Below, in pieces: positions 1 to 9,790 of a stretch of 64,000 bases of DNA. Origin of the DNA: Planifilum fulgidum. Lineage in GTDB: Bacteria; Bacillota; Bacilli; Thermoactinomycetales; DSM-44946. The notes under the pieces are model-generated. The model was not told where the DNA came from and did no database searches. It saw nothing but the letters and a program-made list of their open reading frames with translations. Numbering within the stretch: the stretch's first letter is position 1; each line of letters starts with the position of its first letter. Location of the stretch: NCBI RefSeq assembly GCF_900113175.1, contig NZ_FOOK01000013.1, positions 20,842 through 84,841 of the forward strand. The letters are read 5' to 3'. The translations under genes were made by a program, and so were the position numbers.

Positions 1-151
1 CGGTCCCTATGACCGCTTGATTTTCTATTCAAATGTCCGCCGATTTCAAGGGCTTTATCGGTGGCGTCCGGATTGTCCTTCCATCTGTTATTTCCTTCAC
101 AAATTCATCTTATAATGAAATCCCATTTTCCGACAAGTTGGTCACGCCGGA

Positions 152-1150
152 TCAGCAGAAGTGGAGCAATCCGCCGTGCCCCAGGGTGACCACGTCTTCC
201 CGGGTGATTTTTTCCCCGGCCAGAATGCGGGGCAGGAAGTGATCAAAGGAGGTCACCGGATCGTGAAGGACGCAACCCGGCAAACCCAAGACGGGAATCC
301 CGCGGTAATAGGCGATCATCAGCATCGTGCCGGGCAAGATCGGCGTTCCATAGGTGACGATCTCCGCCCCCAGGGAAGCGATCGCCCCCGGCGTCCGGTC
401 ATCGGGATCGACGGACATTCCGCTGGTCACCAGAACCATGTCCACTCCCTGATCCACGAAGGCCCGGATTTGATCCCGGATCATCTCCTTGTCGTCGGTG
501 GCGAAGGTCTGTCCCACCACCTTCGAGCCGTATTTCTCCACCTTTTCCCGGACGACCGGCCCGAAGCGGTCCCGGATCCGCCCGTGATACACCTCGCTCC
601 CGGTGGTGACGATGCCGACCCGGTGCGGGCGGAAGGGGACCACCTCCACCACCGGCCGGCCCCGGCGCGCGGCGATATCCTCCACCTCCCGGATGGATGC
701 TTCCGGAAAAACCAGGGGAATCACCCGGGTCGCCGCGACGGTCTGACCCTTTTCCACCGGCGTGTGGGTCCGGAGCGTCGACAGCGCCACCTGTTCCACC
801 CGGTTGATGGCCGTGACCGCCTCCACATCGATCCGGAGCAAGCCCTGCACCTGCGCGACCAGGTTCACTTTCCCCTCCTTCGGCTCCGTCAGGGCGAGAT
901 GGGAGCCGGCCGCCGCCCGGGCAATCCGTTGCGCCGCCTCGTCCTCGTGCAGCTCTCCCTCGGCCAATTCGAGCACATATACGTGCTCCTTGCCGATCCG
1001 GAGCAGATCATCGATATCCTCCCGGCGGATCCGATGCCCTTTGCGGAACAGGGGACCCTTGTATTTCCCCGGATCGATCACCGTCAAATCGTGGGCCAGC
1101 ACCAATCCCACCGCTTCGCCGACAGGAACTTCCTTCAACCGGCTTTTCAT
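152..1150 (-). CDS. Molybdopterin-binding (MoeA/MoaB-fold) protein
   Basis: The protein has 332 residues. Its second half carries a MoaB/Mog-fold signature: a VTTGSEV strand, VLVTSGMSVDPDD near residue 240, and GLPGCVLHDP near the C-terminus. The Mog fold binds molybdopterin, so a role in molybdenum-cofactor handling is likely. It lacks the full four-domain layout of classical MoeA, and a separate MoeA fusion lies at 22.8-24.7 kb. I place the start at the internal ATG with a GGGGGAGGG ribosome binding site just upstream; a longer reading adds 40 residues that do not look like a conserved start. It could bind molybdopterin to deliver or sense it rather than insert metal. Family assignment is fairly firm, exact role is not. 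Confidence 0.8.
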   Translation of the reverse strand: MKSRLKEVPVGEAVGLVLAHDLTVIDPGKYKGPLFRKGHRIRREDIDDLLRIGKEHVYVLELAEGELHEDEAAQRIARAAAGSHLALTEPKEGKVNLVAQVQGLLRIDVEAVTAINRVEQVALSTLRTHTPVEKGQTVAATRVIPLVFPEASIREVEDIAARRGRPVVEVVPFRPHRVGIVTTGSEVYHGRIRDRFGPVVREKVEKYGSKVVGQTFATDDKEMIRDQIRAFVDQGVDMVLVTSGMSVDPDDRTPGAIASLGAEIVTYGTPILPGTMLMIAYYRGIPVLGLPGCVLHDPVTSFDHFLPRILAGEKITREDVVTLGHGGLLHFC

Positions 1151-1282
1151 CTCCGACCCTCCCCCGCGCTCATCGATCTTCGGATCATCCGATTTATTCC
1201 CCCTGAATCCGGCGAAAAAACGGAAATTGCCGGGGAGCCGCAGGGCCGGAAGCGATGCATTCTTTTTCAAAAGAGATCTTCG

Positions 1283-1855
1283 CTAGAAAGAGAAAGTTCT
1301 GGACGGCGTGATCAACCCGTCCAATGGCTGATCGTGCGCTTCCGGGAAGACGGTTGGCACCACCTGAAAGGAATAGGCGACCCCGATCCGCCTGAAGGGC
1401 CCCGAATGACGGGAGAAAAAGCGATCATAATATCCGCCGCCGTATCCGAGCCGGTATCCCCGCCCGTCGAAGGCGACTCCGGGAACCACCACCAGATCGA
1501 TCGCCCCGGGAGGGATTTTCGCCGACGCTTTTCCGGAGGGCTCCGGTATCCCGTAGGCCCCCGCCACCAGCGGCTCCCCCCTGCGGATGGAGAAGAAAGA
1601 GAGGGACTTCGTCCCGGGATCCGCCTTGGGAAGACCCACCCGTTTTCCCGAAGACCAGGCCTCCTCCATCGCCGGCCGGACATCCACTTCCTTCCGGAAG
1701 GGAAAGTAAAACAGGATCGTTTCCCCTTCCCGGAAGGCCGGGTGACGGACCAGCCGCTCGCAGACGGCCAGGGATTCCCGGCGCGCCTCCTCCGGGGGAA
1801 GGGATTCCCGCAGATCCAGCATGCGCCGGCGAAGCACGCGCTTTTGTTCCGACAT
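1283..1855 (-). CDS. 5-formyltetrahydrofolate cyclo-ligase
   Basis: This 190-residue protein matches the MTHFS family (B. subtilis YqgN type), which converts 5-formyl-THF to 5,10-methenyl-THF with ATP in one-carbon metabolism. Diagnostic stretches are the basic N-terminus (KRVLRRRMLDLRESL), ILFYFPFRKEVDVRP, VVPGVAFDGRGYRLGYGGGYYDRF near residues 130-155, and the GVAYSFQ segment. The Gly/Tyr-rich GYGGGYYDRF loop is the nucleotide/substrate signature. The start is the ATG aligned with family N-termini; AAAGGGCGG lies about 10 nt upstream. The gene is divergent from the ABC-F gene and probably monocistronic. Confidence 0.92.
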   Translation of the reverse strand: MSEQKRVLRRRMLDLRESLPPEEARRESLAVCERLVRHPAFREGETILFYFPFRKEVDVRPAMEEAWSSGKRVGLPKADPGTKSLSFFSIRRGEPLVAGAYGIPEPSGKASAKIPPGAIDLVVVPGVAFDGRGYRLGYGGGYYDRFFSRHSGPFRRIGVAYSFQVVPTVFPEAHDQPLDGLITPSRTFSF

Positions 1856-2108
1856 GATCGCATCCGCCCTTTTGCCGATTCGCCCGTCATCTGCTACGAT
1901 TAAGGGACAGGCGGCGCAAAGTCCCTTTCGATCAAAACAACCCCCGCAGGGGATCTTCTTCGCCAACCGCTCTTTCCGACAGGTGACGTTTTTATTTTCA
2001 ATTTTACACCATCCGCCGGCACCCGGAAAATCTCCCTCCTATGAACAAACCGTGACGCCTTGCGCTTCCGGGAAAACAGACAAAGCCCATACGGGAGGAA
2101 AGACGATC

Positions 2109-4016
2109 ATGATCCTCTTGCAAGTGAACCAAGTGTCCAAATCCTACGGAGCCCACCCCGTATTGGAAGAGGTCACCCTGCGGGTGGCGGATAAGGAACG
2201 CGTCGGATTGATCGGCGTCAACGGTTCGGGAAAATCCACCTTGCTGAAAATCATCGCTTCAAAGATCCCCCCCGACAGCGGGGAAGTGCTCATCGCCAAA
2301 AACGCCCGGATCGGTTACCTGGCCCAGGACAGCGGCCTCGATTCGGAGCGAACCGTCTGGGAAGAGGCCCTTGCGGTGTTCACCCCCCTCCGGGAGATGG
2401 AAAGGCGGCTTCGCCGGCTGGAGATGGAGATGGGCGACCCGGCATTGATGGCCGATGAAGAGCGGCACCGGCAGGTGCTGGCGCGTTATGCATCCCTGCA
2501 GGAGACCTATGAACAGGCGGGGGGATTCCAATACGAGGCGCGCATCCGCGGAGCCCTGCACGGGCTCGGCCTCTCCGACATCGATTGGCACAAAACCCCC
2601 GTGCGCGATCTCAGCGGAGGACAGAAAACCCGGCTGGCCCTGGCCAAACTCCTGCTTCGGGAACCCGACCTGCTGATGTTGGACGAACCGACCAACTACC
2701 TGGACATGGATGCCCTCGACTGGCTGGAGCAGACCCTCTCCTCCTATCCCGGGGCTTTGCTGGTGGTCTCCCACGACCGCTATTTCCTGGACCGCATCGT
2801 GGAAACCATATACGAAGTCGACCGGAGGCGCGTCACCCGATACCCGGGCAATTACTCCGACTTCGTCCGGCAGAAGGCCGAATGGGTTGCCCGCCAGGAA
2901 AAAAAGTACGCGGAGCAGCAGGCGGAAATTCGCCGGATGGAAGAGTTTATCCGGCGCAACATCGCCCGGGCCTCCACCGCCAAACGGGCCCAGAGCCGGA
3001 AAAAAGCCCTGGAGCGAATGAAGCCCGTCGAACGCCCTCCCAAAGAAGGCCCGCCCGCGGCCATCCGTTTTGACATCGCCGCCGCCAGCGGAAAGGACGT
3101 GCTGGAAGCCCGGGAACTGGCGATCGGATACGATCCGGCCTCCCCTTTGGCCTCCGGTCTCTCCTTCCGGATTGAAAGGGGGGAGCGGATCGCCCTGATC
3201 GGCCCCAACGGCACCGGCAAATCCACCCTCCTGAAGACCGTCGCCGGCCTTCTCCCGCCCTTGTCCGGCAGGATCCGTTACGGGACGGGAGTGGATCTCG
3301 ATTATTACGATCAGGAACAACAGTCCTTCAATCCGGAAGCGACCGTTCTGGAAGAAGTGTGGAACGACTTCCCCTCCCTGGACCGGACGGCCGTCCGTTC
3401 CGCCCTCGGCCAGTTTTTGTTCAGCGGCGATGACGTGTTCAAAAAAGTGGCCGATCTGAGCGGCGGCGAAAAGGCCCGCCTCTCCCTCTGCAAGCGCATG
3501 TTGCGACGGGCGAATCTGCTCCTGATGGATGAGCCCACCAACCACCTGGACATGCGGAGCAAGGAGCGGCTGGAGAAAGCCCTTGCCGAATATCCGGGGA
3601 CGCTCCTCTTCGTCTCCCACGACCGCTATTTCATCAACCGCCTGGCCACCAGGATATGGGAAATGACGCCGGAAGGAATCCGCTCGTATGACGGCAATTA
3701 CGATGCGCTTCTGGAACAGAAAAAACGGCTGGAAGAGCGGCAGGTTTCCCCGGGAGAGGACGGCACCCCCCGGCGAAGGAGGGAACCGTCAAGGGAAGTC
3801 CGCAAAAGGGAAGAGCGCCTGCGAAAGGAGGAAGCCGCCCGGCTGGAAGCGGAAATTGAGGCGCTGGAGAAAAAAATACAGGAAATCCAGGAAGCGATGT
3901 GCCGGCCGGAGGTGCTCCGGGATCCCGAAAGGATCCGGGAGCTGAAGGGCCAGCTGGAGGAGCACGAGGAGAGGTTGGCGAAAAAAACGGATCGCTGGGT
4001 CGAGTTGGCCGAATGA
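2109..4016 (+). CDS. ABC-F family ATPase (YdiF-like)
   Basis: This 635-residue protein has two ABC ATPase domains and no membrane segment, the ABC-F layout of ribosome-acting translation factors. Domain 1 has Walker A GVNGSGKST near residue 36, signature LSGGQKTR and Walker B DEPTNYLD. Domain 2 has GPNGTGKST, LSGGEKAR and DEPTNHLD. A charged inter-domain linker (about 240-310) and a C-terminal coiled coil (about 550-635, rich in E/K/R) follow the B. subtilis YdiF pattern. The start has GGGAGGAAAG seven bases upstream; the longer in-frame reading is not supported. In B. subtilis ydiF lies beside the t6A genes, which are 11 kb away here. Whether it is a housekeeping factor or gives antibiotic protection cannot be read from sequence. 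Confidence 0.93.
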   Translation: MILLQVNQVSKSYGAHPVLEEVTLRVADKERVGLIGVNGSGKSTLLKIIASKIPPDSGEVLIAKNARIGYLAQDSGLDSERTVWEEALAVFTPLREMERRLRRLEMEMGDPALMADEERHRQVLARYASLQETYEQAGGFQYEARIRGALHGLGLSDIDWHKTPVRDLSGGQKTRLALAKLLLREPDLLMLDEPTNYLDMDALDWLEQTLSSYPGALLVVSHDRYFLDRIVETIYEVDRRRVTRYPGNYSDFVRQKAEWVARQEKKYAEQQAEIRRMEEFIRRNIARASTAKRAQSRKKALERMKPVERPPKEGPPAAIRFDIAAASGKDVLEARELAIGYDPASPLASGLSFRIERGERIALIGPNGTGKSTLLKTVAGLLPPLSGRIRYGTGVDLDYYDQEQQSFNPEATVLEEVWNDFPSLDRTAVRSALGQFLFSGDDVFKKVADLSGGEKARLSLCKRMLRRANLLLMDEPTNHLDMRSKERLEKALAEYPGTLLFVSHDRYFINRLATRIWEMTPEGIRSYDGNYDALLEQKKRLEERQVSPGEDGTPRRRREPSREVRKREERLRKEEAARLEAEIEALEKKIQEIQEAMCRPEVLRDPERIRELKGQLEEHEERLAKKTDRWVELAE

Positions 4017-4037
4017 GCAGCTTCCCCCCCGAAAAAA

Positions 4038-4071
4038 GGGAGTGCGCCGTGAGGAGCCACGGCGCACTCCC
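4038..4071 (-). terminator. Bidirectional intrinsic terminator
   Basis: A perfect 14-bp stem (4038-4051 with 4058-4071) around a 6-nt loop lies between the convergent ABC-F and membrane-sensor genes. On the minus strand it is followed by a run of six T. On the plus strand the T tract is weak, so it serves mainly the minus-strand gene. Confidence 0.85.
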
Positions 4072-4109
4072 TTCGGCGATTCGGCCGCCTGTTCGCCCAC
4101 GTCCCGTTT

Positions 4110-5867
4110 CTAATGGGGAACGGAATTGGAATCCGCCTTCTGGTCCGGATCATAGGGAATCAGCTCCAAACGGTCATCGCCGGCGACGGTCACCTGTTGA
4201 AGCTCAAAGGGACTGTCATCATAAACCCAGACATGCCTCCGGTCTTCCTGCATCACGGAGATTTGAAGCCCTTCGGGCGCGTTGGAGAGGACAACCGTCG
4301 ACTCCATCCCGGGTTTCCAATCCCATCCGACGCGGGAGGCGGCGATTTCCCCTTCGCCATCTTCGTATAAACGCAGGTAACCGTCTCTGCCCCAGACCAA
4401 CACCAGATTCGTCTCACCGGAGGAAAGGACCAGTTGCAGGGGATCGGACGCATCCCCCTCGGGCCGCAAAAACCGGAAGGAGAAGGGGGAGGCATTGATC
4501 CGCACCCGCGCGGAGCGCCCCATTTTCCACCGATCCCCTTGAATCAGCGCACTCCCCCGGGACAACTGCCACGGAATCTTCTCGTAGACTTTGTCGCCGT
4601 ACGCGATCACCTCAGACCGAAGGAGCTTTGTTCCCTCTCCCCCCTGAAAACGGATCCGGAAATTCTTTTCCGCCGGAATGTTCCCCACGGCAACCCAGCG
4701 GCGGGTGTCATTCTTTTTCCAGATGGAGTAGCGGATCGGTTTATCGGGAATATAGGTGATCTCGAAGTTGTACACGCTTCCGTCCCGGACCGAAAGAGCC
4801 CCTTCGGAATCGACGAGCGAATACCATATTCCGGGGCTGGACATCAAAACCAATAATCGTCCCTTCTCCACGGAAAAACCGTACGAATTGCCGGATTCCC
4901 GGTTCGTCAGCATCACCGAGAAGGGCTGGCCTTTCCGGGGGACGAAGGATCCGCGGATGATGGAACCTCCCCGAATCGTCTCCGGCCACACATACTCCTG
5001 CCGCCCATCATCGAAGACAATGCCCGCCCGCTGCGTCTCATCCAACGGGGCGGTCCGCCCCTTTGCCTGCAAATCCCTCGAAAAGGTCCATATCCCGTAA
5101 GTCCCTCCGGCCAACAGCGCGAGGGAGATGGCGGCGGCCAGCATCCCCTTTTTCCGACGCATCAGCGGGCGCAAAAGGGGCCGCTTCGAGGACGGCGACG
5201 GCTCCCGTTTCATGCGGAGAAGCTCCGCTTTCACCCGATTCAAAACGTCTCTGCGCGAATATCGGGGGTCGAGAAAGTCCGCCACCAACGGGCGAAAGGG
5301 TTCGGGAATCCGGTCATGAACGGCGGCCTGTTCGGGGGCTTTCCCTTTTTCCGGAAACTCGCCCGTCAACAGAAAGAAGAGGAGTTCACGCCATTTCTCC
5401 TCCGGCGGTTCGGTATACCCCTTGATCCATAAAAAGAGAAAATAAGGTTCGCCATCCACCAGATAGACGTTGCGGGGATCACAGGTGCTTGAAAGGGGCA
5501 GGGGTTGCTTGTCCAACTCCTCCAAAGTGGACAGCAGCTTCCGGCAGATCTCCAGGGCGGGCGACGGCTTCATCGGGACTTTCCCGCCGACCAAGGTGGA
5601 GAGCGGATCCCCGCGCAGGGGCGGGTGAATCAGTTTGACCCTGCGACTCTCGAAGATCACATCCAGGATGGACGGCACGTGGCGAAGATCCAGCTTGAGG
5701 GCGGAAGCGGTCCGGGACGGAAGCGGCTTCCGCAGGGGAATCTCCTGCACATACACCACAGTTCCATCCTCCGTCTTGGCCTGAACCAGCTGATTCGAGC
5801 CGAACCGGATCACGTCCTTTACCCGATACCGCTGGTTTCCCGCAGAAAACCCGCGAATTTCCTTCAC
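4110..5867 (-). CDS. Single-pass membrane protein with pseudokinase-like cytoplasmic region
   Basis: The protein has 585 residues. Residues 1-240 look like a degenerate Ser/Thr-kinase fold: QRYRVKDVIRFGSNQLVQAKTE resembles a kinase N-lobe start, and STCDPRNVYLVDGEPYF stands where a catalytic HxDxxPxNI loop would be, but with no HRD or DFG motif. A lone membrane helix (GMLAAAISLALLAGG, about 255-275) follows. The remaining 310 residues should be extracytoplasmic and read as two beta-rich sandwich repeats (GSIIRGSFVPRKGQPFSV...). I chose the GTG start because GGGAGGTC precedes it; a longer ORF exists. It resembles a signalling protein that lost catalysis, or a scaffold. No family is recognised with certainty. 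Confidence 0.7.
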   Translation of the reverse strand: MKEIRGFSAGNQRYRVKDVIRFGSNQLVQAKTEDGTVVYVQEIPLRKPLPSRTASALKLDLRHVPSILDVIFESRRVKLIHPPLRGDPLSTLVGGKVPMKPSPALEICRKLLSTLEELDKQPLPLSSTCDPRNVYLVDGEPYFLFLWIKGYTEPPEEKWRELLFFLLTGEFPEKGKAPEQAAVHDRIPEPFRPLVADFLDPRYSRRDVLNRVKAELLRMKREPSPSSKRPLLRPLMRRKKGMLAAAISLALLAGGTYGIWTFSRDLQAKGRTAPLDETQRAGIVFDDGRQEYVWPETIRGGSIIRGSFVPRKGQPFSVMLTNRESGNSYGFSVEKGRLLVLMSSPGIWYSLVDSEGALSVRDGSVYNFEITYIPDKPIRYSIWKKNDTRRWVAVGNIPAEKNFRIRFQGGEGTKLLRSEVIAYGDKVYEKIPWQLSRGSALIQGDRWKMGRSARVRINASPFSFRFLRPEGDASDPLQLVLSSGETNLVLVWGRDGYLRLYEDGEGEIAASRVGWDWKPGMESTVVLSNAPEGLQISVMQEDRRHVWVYDDSPFELQQVTVAGDDRLELIPYDPDQKADSNSVPH

Positions 5868-6033
5868 ATGACCTCCCTCATTTCCATCTGGTGCGAATGG
5901 TAATTCCATGAAATTACTTGAAAATACAGACAATATAAGGTCCTATGAAAAATGAAGATCTTTCTTTCAATTATACAAGAAAACCTTGCCCTTAAACAGG
6001 ATCTGCGAAAGTTCTCCGGTGTCATAAAGTCCC

Positions 6034-6062
6034 GAAAAAGCCGGCGCCCTGAAGGCGCCGGC
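6034..6062 (-). terminator. Intrinsic terminator of the S9 peptidase gene
   Basis: A 9-bp GC stem (6040-6048 with 6054-6062, loop of five) is followed on the minus strand by five T, 18 nt after the peptidase stop codon. Confidence 0.85.
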
Positions 6063-6079
6063 GAAAGATTCCATCCCGC

Positions 6080-7891
6080 TCACACAGCCTTTCCGCTTTC
6101 ACTTCCCCTGTGCCGTTCCAAAAACTCGAGGATGCGGCGATACACCCTGATCTCGTTCTCCTTTTTCGTAAATCCGTGCCCTTCGTCTTCCAGCACGAGA
6201 TATTCCACGCCAACTCCCCTTTTCTTCAGGGCGGCGACGATTTGATCCGACTCCGCCCTCACCACCCGGGGATCGTTGGCTCCCTGAATGATGAGCATCG
6301 GTTTCTTCATGTTTTTCAGGTACGTGATCGGGGAATCTTCCGTCAGTTTCTCCCTGTTTTCCACCGGATCGCCGACCAACTGTTTCATCGACGGCTTCCA
6401 GAAATCGGGGACCGATTCGATAAAGGTAAACAGATCGCTGGGTCCGAACAGGTCGACGGCGGCGCGCACGTATTCCGGATGGCGTCCGGCCAGAAGCAGG
6501 GTCATATAGCCGCCGTAGCTGCCGCCGACGACAAACAGCTTATCCCGCTCCGCGATCCCCTGCCGAAAGAGCCACTCCATCCCCGCCACACAGTCGAGGC
6601 GAGGGCCTCCCCCCCAATCCCTTTCCACCATTTTGCGGAAGCGTTTGCCGTATCCGGTGCTGCCGCGAAAGTTGGGGGCGAAAATGGTGTAGCCCCGTGC
6701 GAGGAGAAACTGGAACAGGGCCCGGAACCGCTTGCGCTCCGCCCACTGGGGACCGCCGTGGGGCCAAAAGATCGCATACCCGTTGGCCCTCTCCGGCTTG
6801 GCCCGAAAGAGGAGGGCCTCGATTTTTAGGCCGTCAAAGGAAGGATAAGTGACCACTTCGGGCTCCACCATGGCCTCTCTGGAAACGCCCATCACCCGGT
6901 TGTCCGTCAGAGCTTCCCAACCGCCGCCCGGCCGTTTCCGGAAGAGGTTCGGGGGAACAGTGGCACCGCGCCCGAGCAGATAGAGGGTGCCGCTCTCGGC
7001 GACGTGCAGCTGATCCACGATGTCCACGGGCAACGAAACGGGAACGAGGGTCCGGTCATCGGGCCGGAAGGCGTAAAGCCTGTCCGACACCCCTTTGACG
7101 GTCGAAATGTACAGCGTGCGGCTCGGGGCGTGCCATTTCAGATGCCTGGCCTCTTCCCGCTCAAAGGTGACCACGGGGGCAAACTCCCGCTTTTCAAGGT
7201 CAAAGCCGGCCACGTATGCGTACTCTTCGCCGTAGTCGGTCACAAAATACAAATGATTCTCACTCGTGTAGACGATGCTGGATACGATGTGCGCCTCCTC
7301 CGGATTCGGCGTGAGGGAAACCGCCTCTTCCCCCTTCTTGACAAAGCCGCACTGGTGCGTGTTGCTGAGCAACTTCACCCAGGCGAAACCGGTCTCCTTC
7401 GGACTTGCGGCAAGCAAATGTACCGGGGCATCCTGGCCGACGAGCAGGGTTTCGCATTTCCTTTTCGCCAAATCGTAGCGGCAAATATTCAAATAAGTGG
7501 GATTCCCCCGGCTCGTGTGGTAGTAGATGCGCTCCCCGTCTTCCAACAGATGGACGGCAAAAAATTTCTCCCTCGCCTTCGGTTCCAGAAGGGGGAGGGG
7601 ATTTCCCCCTTCCGGCGGCAGTGCGTAGATGTGGAAGTTCTCGTCCCCGTCCCGGTCAAAACCGGCGATGATAAAGCGCCGTTTCGGATCGATCAGGACA
7701 TATCCCACGTCCTGATCGACGGATGTCAACGGATAAGGATATGTTCGGGGCAGGTCCATGGCCCACAGATTGAATTTTCCGCCCAGATTGCCGGCGAAGA
7801 CGAGCTGTTTTTCGTCCTTGCTGACGGCGAAAAGCGTGATGTCGAAGGTGCGGAAAAACTGCTCCGCGGCAGGCTTGGGAAACGAAAACAT
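6080..7891 (-). CDS. S9-family serine peptidase (acyl-peptide hydrolase type)
   Basis: This 603-residue protein has an N-terminal beta-propeller of about 340 residues (repeats such as FAGNLGGKFNLWAMDL) and a C-terminal alpha/beta-hydrolase domain. Catalytic elements are visible: nucleophile elbow VVGGSYGGYM, acid in GANDPRV and histidine in EGHGF. The oxyanion region FWPHGGPQWAE and FRGSTGYG are standard for prolyl-oligopeptidase-family enzymes. No signal peptide, so it should be cytoplasmic and act on short peptides. The start ATG has GGAGAGGAG upstream; the track-length extension of 55 residues is discarded. It lies downstream of the pxp operon with a 64-nt gap, so co-transcription in peptide/oxoproline use is possible. 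Confidence 0.92.
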   Translation of the reverse strand: MFSFPKPAAEQFFRTFDITLFAVSKDEKQLVFAGNLGGKFNLWAMDLPRTYPYPLTSVDQDVGYVLIDPKRRFIIAGFDRDGDENFHIYALPPEGGNPLPLLEPKAREKFFAVHLLEDGERIYYHTSRGNPTYLNICRYDLAKRKCETLLVGQDAPVHLLAASPKETGFAWVKLLSNTHQCGFVKKGEEAVSLTPNPEEAHIVSSIVYTSENHLYFVTDYGEEYAYVAGFDLEKREFAPVVTFEREEARHLKWHAPSRTLYISTVKGVSDRLYAFRPDDRTLVPVSLPVDIVDQLHVAESGTLYLLGRGATVPPNLFRKRPGGGWEALTDNRVMGVSREAMVEPEVVTYPSFDGLKIEALLFRAKPERANGYAIFWPHGGPQWAERKRFRALFQFLLARGYTIFAPNFRGSTGYGKRFRKMVERDWGGGPRLDCVAGMEWLFRQGIAERDKLFVVGGSYGGYMTLLLAGRHPEYVRAAVDLFGPSDLFTFIESVPDFWKPSMKQLVGDPVENREKLTEDSPITYLKNMKKPMLIIQGANDPRVVRAESDQIVAALKKRGVGVEYLVLEDEGHGFTKKENEIRVYRRILEFLERHRGSESGKAV

Positions 7892-7955
7892 CAAACATCT
7901 CCTCTCCTTCCCGGAAATCGGCGAGGGACGGGATCGGGCGCCACTGCCGCTCTTC

Positions 7956-8912
7956 TCACCCGCTTCTTCCCGCCGTTTCCAGCTTATGCAAAAAACGTTC
8001 CTGCCGGACGGCCAGCTCCTGGGCTTCCTCGATGCCGACCTCCCGAAAGGAGACATGACCGCCCGGGGGCAGTTGGGCCAGTTTCGGAAGATCCACCGAG
8101 ATCACGGCGGCAATCTTGGCATAGCCTCCCGTCGTCTGACGATCCGCCATCAAAACGATCGGCTGACCGTCCGCCGGCACCTGGACCGCGCCCATGGAGA
8201 CGGCGTCGGAAAGGATGTCGGCCGACTCCCGGTGTTCGATTTCGGGTCCCCGCAGGCGGATTCCCATTCGGTCGGACTGGGCCGTCACCTGATATTCACT
8301 CCCGAGGAAAGTCCGGATCCCCTTGGGTGTGAAGGCTTCTTCCTGGGGACCGAGAATGACGCGGACTTCTTCCTTCCTGTTCCATCCGGGGATCCAATCG
8401 GCGGAAAGGCTCCGGCCAATGCGGCGGGAAGCCGCTCCTCCCTCTCCCCGCTCCAAGACGTCCCCCCGACGGAGAGGTCTTCCCTTTATGCCTCCGATTT
8501 TCGCCCGGACATAGGTGGATTTGCTCCCCATCACGTTTTCACCGCAAATCCCGCCGGCCACCGCCAAATAAGCCCGCATTCCGCTCAGCGCGCCCCGGAA
8601 GCGGAGAACGCTGCCCCGCTCCAGCACAAAGCTTTTCCACAGGGGGGCGGGAACGCCGTCCACCGTCGGCCCCAGATCGGCCCCGCACAGAGCAACGACG
8701 ATATCATCCAATGCCTTGAGTTCAGGGCCGATCACCGTCATCTCCAGTCCCGCCTCCCCCCTTCGGTTGCCCACGAGGCAGTTGGCCACCTGCAGGGAAA
8801 AGGCGTCCATCGCCCCCGCCACCACCATGCCGGTGTGCTGGAATCCGATTCGTCCCAAGTCTTGCACAGTGGTCAACAGTCCCGGTTTCAACACTTTCAG
8901 CGCAGGTTTCAT
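7956..8912 (-). CDS. pxpC: 5-oxoprolinase subunit PxpC (biotin-dependent carboxyltransferase fold)
   Basis: This 318-residue protein belongs to the KipA/PxpC family, starting with the typical LKPGLLTTVQDLGRIGFQHTG and containing GAMDAFSLQVANCLVGN and MRAYLAVAGGI. With PxpA and PxpB it hydrolyses 5-oxoproline to glutamate using ATP. I use the ATG with AAAGGA 12 nt upstream rather than the TTG ten codons earlier. It is the last gene of the pxpB-pxpA-pxpC operon, 95 nt after pxpA. Confidence 0.95.
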   Translation of the reverse strand: MKPALKVLKPGLLTTVQDLGRIGFQHTGMVVAGAMDAFSLQVANCLVGNRRGEAGLEMTVIGPELKALDDIVVALCGADLGPTVDGVPAPLWKSFVLERGSVLRFRGALSGMRAYLAVAGGICGENVMGSKSTYVRAKIGGIKGRPLRRGDVLERGEGGAASRRIGRSLSADWIPGWNRKEEVRVILGPQEEAFTPKGIRTFLGSEYQVTAQSDRMGIRLRGPEIEHRESADILSDAVSMGAVQVPADGQPIVLMADRQTTGGYAKIAAVISVDLPKLAQLPPGGHVSFREVGIEEAQELAVRQERFLHKLETAGRSG

Positions 8913-9007
8913 CGTTTCCGATCCAATCCTTTCTCGGGTCAAAGGGGTAGGCTGTCGGATGCCGGCAGGGAGGCCGCTTCGTTACTTCCCGGCCCCTCCG
9001 GCCCGGA

Positions 9008-9790
9008 TCAGGACGGACCCAGCCACTCGCCGACCCTTCGGATCTCCACGCCCTCCGACTGCAACGCTTCCCGGAGCCGACGGGCGAAGGCCAAGGCCTG
9101 GGGTTCGTCCCCGTGCACGCAGACGGTGTCGGCGCGGATGGAAATTTCCGTCCCATCCACGGCGGTGACTTTTCTCTCCTTTACCATGCGAAGAACCCGT
9201 CTCACCGCCTCCTCCGGATCGCGGACCATCGCCCGGGGATCGGTGCGGGGGGTCAGCGTGCCGTCCGGTTGGTACGTCCGGTCGGCAAACACCTCCTCCG
9301 CCACCGTCAGCCCGGCGGCCCTTCCCGCCTCCACCAGGCGGCTTCCCGCGAGCCCAAACAGAATCAGTCCGGAATCGACGGCGGCCACCGCTTCGGCAAT
9401 GGCGGAAGCAATCCGCCTGTCCCGGCAGGCCATGTTGTACAGGGCGCCGTGGGGCTTCACGTGTTGCAGCCGCTTTCCGCAGGCGCGGGCAAAGGCGGCG
9501 AGAGCTCCCACCTGATACAGCGTCATGTTGTAGACGTCCTTCGGCTCCACCTCCATCCGCCGGCGGCCAAATCCCAAAAGGTCCGGCAGACCGGGATGGG
9601 CTCCCAGTCCGACTCCCTTCTCCGCGGCGGCCTTCACGGTGCGCCCCATCACGTTGTGGTCTCCGGCGTGATAACCGCAGGCGATGTTGGCGGACGTGAC
9701 AAACCGGAGTACCTCCTCATCCCTGCCGAGGGTGTAGGCGCCAAAACTCTCTCCCAGATCCGAATTCAAGTCCACCATCCAACGGCTCAT
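9008..9790 (-). CDS. pxpA: 5-oxoprolinase subunit PxpA (LamB/YcsF family)
   Basis: This 260-residue protein shows the YcsF signature: DLNSDLGESFGAY at the N-terminus, NIACGYHAGDHNVM, GAHPGLPD, HVKPHGALYN and VCVHGDEP near the end. It is the catalytic scaffold of the ATP-dependent 5-oxoprolinase that turns oxoproline, a spontaneous damage product of glutamine/glutamate, into glutamate. Its ATG overlaps the pxpB stop by 4 nt, indicating translational coupling. GGAGGGAG lies upstream of the start. Confidence 0.96.
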   Translation of the reverse strand: MSRWMVDLNSDLGESFGAYTLGRDEEVLRFVTSANIACGYHAGDHNVMGRTVKAAAEKGVGLGAHPGLPDLLGFGRRRMEVEPKDVYNMTLYQVGALAAFARACGKRLQHVKPHGALYNMACRDRRIASAIAEAVAAVDSGLILFGLAGSRLVEAGRAAGLTVAEEVFADRTYQPDGTLTPRTDPRAMVRDPEEAVRRVLRMVKERKVTAVDGTEISIRADTVCVHGDEPQALAFARRLREALQSEGVEIRRVGEWLGPS

